From Pseudoalteromonas piscicida (lineage in GTDB: Bacteria; Pseudomonadota; Gammaproteobacteria; Enterobacterales; Alteromonadaceae), in contig NZ_NKHF01000102.1 in assembly GCF_002744175.1 (NCBI RefSeq), positions 1 to 56,231 on the forward strand: a stretch of DNA of 56,231 nt. The letters are read 5' to 3'. The notes under the pieces were generated by a model. That model did no database searches. It had not been told where the DNA came from and saw only the letters and a program-made list of their open reading frames with translations. The translations under genes were made by a program, and so were the position numbers. This document shows positions 54,304 to 56,231 of the stretch, one piece after another. Positions within the stretch are counted from its first letter, which is position 1, and each line of letters starts with the position of its first letter.

Positions 54304-55935
54304 CTATTCAAAATCGAGCTTCATTTCGCTCAGTTTAGCTTTCAGTTTGCCATAGCGGATCTGTTGCTCGTTATCTAGCTCAGTCTGGTTCAGCAAGGTG
54401 GTGCAGCGCTTTGCTAGGTTTGAGTTAAACGTACTGCCAGACTTGGCGCAGCTATCACTCATACACTGCAATAAATTCAACGCAATCCCCGAGTTCTTTG
54501 GCATAATTCTAAAAGCTTGTGTGAAGGCTTCTAGAGCTGTTTCGTATTGACCTTTATTGAATTGAGTTACTGCGTGGTTATTGAGCTCTCTTGGGCCCAT
54601 GGTGATTTCTTTCTTCTCTTGTTGCTGCTGGTAAAGATAATGCATCGTAATAGGATCAGCTGTTGAGCTATGACGTTCGCAATGTGCGATAACTTGGTTA
54701 AATAGCTCCTGTGCTTTATGGTTTAACCCCACCTCGTGCAGCGCTTTGGCTTTATCCAATGTTGAGTCTACAGAACGAATAACAGGCTCATCCTCTAATT
54801 GTTCTAATAACTGCTTTGCTTTGTGATGTTCGTCTTTTAGATAGTGAACTCGGGCATTAAGGACATCAATTTGAGCCTGGTTTTGGGCATTTGGAAATTG
54901 GTTTTTTAGATCATTAAGATATTGCTGAGTTTGCCGAGTTAGGCGTGTAACCTGATCGGACTGATCTGTACTTAATGCAAAGTCGATACCGGCCCTAGCT
55001 GCATTTAAGTAAACTTCTGGCTTATCATGGATAGAGTGCCTTGCAAATGCTGCTATATCTTTATGTGCTTTATAGCTGGTCTCATAATCATGGTTAATTT
55101 GTGCCACACGCCCCAGCGATTGTTGTCGATTAATATTCCTTGGGGCCATCTCAATTGCTTGCTGTAAAAACTGTTGAGCGTTCTCATACTGATTGAGCTT
55201 TATTTCTAGTTTACTTAATAAGTCTAGCGCTGGCAGGCGAGTTTCCGGCTTTTCAATCAAGGTTTTCAGCATTTTCTGAGCGATAACATCTTCATTATTT
55301 GTAATTAGCGCCTCAACTAACCCCAATTTCGCCCAAGTAAATTTTTGTAGTGATAATACCGATTTATAGAAGGATTTAGCTTCCTCTAGTTTATTTAACT
55401 TGAGAAGCAGCTCACCTTTTAGTTTAAGCAAGAGAGAAGTGTAGTTATGCTCTTTTTTATCTAGTTCTTCGTCCAGTGCTTTGAGTGCCTTGGAGTAGTT
55501 TTTATCATCTACAAGCGAGTTTATTTTTGTGAGTGCTTGTTTACGCTTAAGCACTCGCTCGATACGGTATTGCAGTTCTTTAATCGAAAACGGTTTTACC
55601 AAAAAGTCATCTGGTTGTAATTCAATTATACTGTGTACTAATTCAGGGCTGGTTTCTGAAGAGATAAAAATAAAAGCGGTACTAGAGCGGATAAGCTGTT
55701 TAGAGCGAAGCTCTTCGTAGAATTGATAACCGTTTTGTTTTTTAGCTAGGCCAAAAGAGCAGACGATAAGATCAAACTTATTGAGAGTACATAGCTCTTT
55801 TGCGCTGTCTGCACTGTCTGCAAATTTTAAATTTCTAAAGTCTAGTTGCTCTAATGATTGTTTCATATAGCTCAATGCTAGCGGTTGATCTTCAACGATA
55901 AGCATTTTGGCATTTTGAATAGATGGAGCTGACAT
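54304..55935 (-). CDS. receiver-like and TPR protein lacking the phospho-acceptor Asp
   Basis: 543 residues. N-terminal receiver-like domain (about 10-132): acidic VED (14-16), SSETS segment and switch Lys in FLVKPFSIKEL are all present, but the site of the phosphorylated Asp is Ser60 (FDLIVCSFGL, codon TCT). Residues about 145-540 are a TPR array. Similar REC-TPR proteins exist in Alteromonadales and Vibrio (VieB-like) with an intact Asp. It is therefore predicted to work without phosphorylation, as an adaptor. The ribosome site is weak; monocistronic. Function unknown. Confidence 0.82.
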   Translation of the reverse strand: MSAPSIQNAKMLIVEDQPLALSYMKQSLEQLDFRNLKFADSADSAKELCTLNKFDLIVCSFGLAKKQNGYQFYEELRSKQLIRSSTAFIFISSETSPELVHSIIELQPDDFLVKPFSIKELQYRIERVLKRKQALTKINSLVDDKNYSKALKALDEELDKKEHNYTSLLLKLKGELLLKLNKLEEAKSFYKSVLSLQKFTWAKLGLVEALITNNEDVIAQKMLKTLIEKPETRLPALDLLSKLEIKLNQYENAQQFLQQAIEMAPRNINRQQSLGRVAQINHDYETSYKAHKDIAAFARHSIHDKPEVYLNAARAGIDFALSTDQSDQVTRLTRQTQQYLNDLKNQFPNAQNQAQIDVLNARVHYLKDEHHKAKQLLEQLEDEPVIRSVDSTLDKAKALHEVGLNHKAQELFNQVIAHCERHSSTADPITMHYLYQQQQEKKEITMGPRELNNHAVTQFNKGQYETALEAFTQAFRIMPKNSGIALNLLQCMSDSCAKSGSTFNSNLAKRCTTLLNQTELDNEQQIRYGKLKAKLSEMKLDFE

Positions 55936-56198
55936 AGAAACAGTAATTAGACAATGGCTTTGCTTCTAGTCTAGTACTTAGGTGTAGTTTTGAAAACAAA
56001 AATTAGCTCATTTTTAGTAGGTTAGTCTATTTAACTTATACCAACTATTTGCTGTGCTTAGTGACAAAATAGTTAAAAAATAAATTTAAAGTCTTAGAGA
56101 AGCTAGGTTGCTTGTAAGCGAGAAAAGTAATTGTGCTAAGTAGTGAGCAAGAGAATTTTAATGTATTAGAATTGACCAACACTATATTAAAATAGAAT
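55936..56198. other. gene-free region between the tRNA gene and the REC-TPR gene
   Basis: AT-rich; no ORF. Must contain the promoter of the REC-TPR gene and the 3' processing region of the tRNA. Confidence 0.35.
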
Positions 56199-56231
56199 TG
56201 GTGGGTTGTACTGGACTTGAACCAGTGACCC
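56199..56231 (-). tRNA. partial tRNA gene, 3' end only
   Basis: Minus strand: T arm ACTGG-TTCAAGT-CCAGT, acceptor 3' strand ACAACCC, discriminator A and encoded CCA. The 5' part lies outside the window. The acceptor implies a 5' end GGGTTGT, which resembles tRNA-Lys of gammaproteobacteria (GGGTCGT), but the anticodon is not visible, so the identity is a guess. Confidence 0.85.

Overview
The window is a stretch of chromosome from a marine gammaproteobacterium of the order Alteromonadales, most likely Pseudoalteromonas or a close relative. The reasons are the moderately AT-rich base composition, the gene orders dksA-gluQ-pcnB-folK-panB-panC, gpmI-envC-ctpA-yibQ and yibN-grxC-secB-gpsA, the smc-zipA-ligA block, and DUF families typical of Alteromonadales (DUF2987, DUF2919, DUF4212). 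The genus is an inference from these features and not from any search. Nearly all of it is core genome. I see no insertion sequence, prophage, integron or CRISPR array.

Layout. 1-1250: purU, then a gene-free stretch with inverted repeats. 1250-7337: an ECF-type sigma factor with its own membrane Ser/Thr kinase (TPR sensor domain), divergent from a 973-residue lipoprotein. 7414-15848: a giant hybrid kinase with a sodium/solute symporter domain (CrbS-like), divergent from a two-subunit Na+/solute symporter, a cNMP/CBS/DUF294 protein and a DnaQ-like exonuclease; by analogy with Vibrio this is an acetate or short-acid uptake and sensing locus. 16002-19677: epd-pgk-fba, central glycolysis/gluconeogenesis. 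19767-20369: a 0.6 kb gene-free stretch packed with GATC sites in degenerate repeats, immediately upstream of a porin gene. 21804-24919: phoB-phoR-pstS with Pho boxes. 25338-28698: a chemoreceptor, then a porin and a small PstS-like protein on the opposite strand. 29042-34402: panC, panB, folK, pcnB, gluQ and dksA on the minus strand, plus a small Cys-rich lipoprotein. 34577-39256: sfsA, pepB, a CBS protein, a DUF2987 protein, a GNAT acetyltransferase and yibQ. 39302-43251: ctpA-type protease, envC and gpmI. 43528-47019: yibN, grxC, secB, gpsA, a small membrane protein and a SpoU methyltransferase. 47084-54266: smc, zipA, ligA, DUF2919, msrB. 54304-55935: a receiver-TPR protein without the phospho-acceptor aspartate. 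The window ends inside a tRNA gene.

How the genes work together. phoB-phoR-pstS and perhaps the porin/PstS-like pair serve phosphate acquisition. The minus-strand block 29-34 kb links pantothenate and folate synthesis with RNA polyadenylation and the stringent-response cofactor DksA. The 38.5-43 kb block serves cell separation, peptidoglycan and envelope proteolysis. The 47-53 kb block serves chromosome segregation, division and DNA ligation.

The points most worth a second look are the GATC/repeat array upstream of the porin (16 GATC in 367 bp), an AUU start codon for pcnB that aligns with the known AUU start of E. coli pcnB, the sigma factor/kinase pair whose sigma lacks the usual acidic core-binding residues, and the pseudo-receiver at 54.3-55.9 kb.
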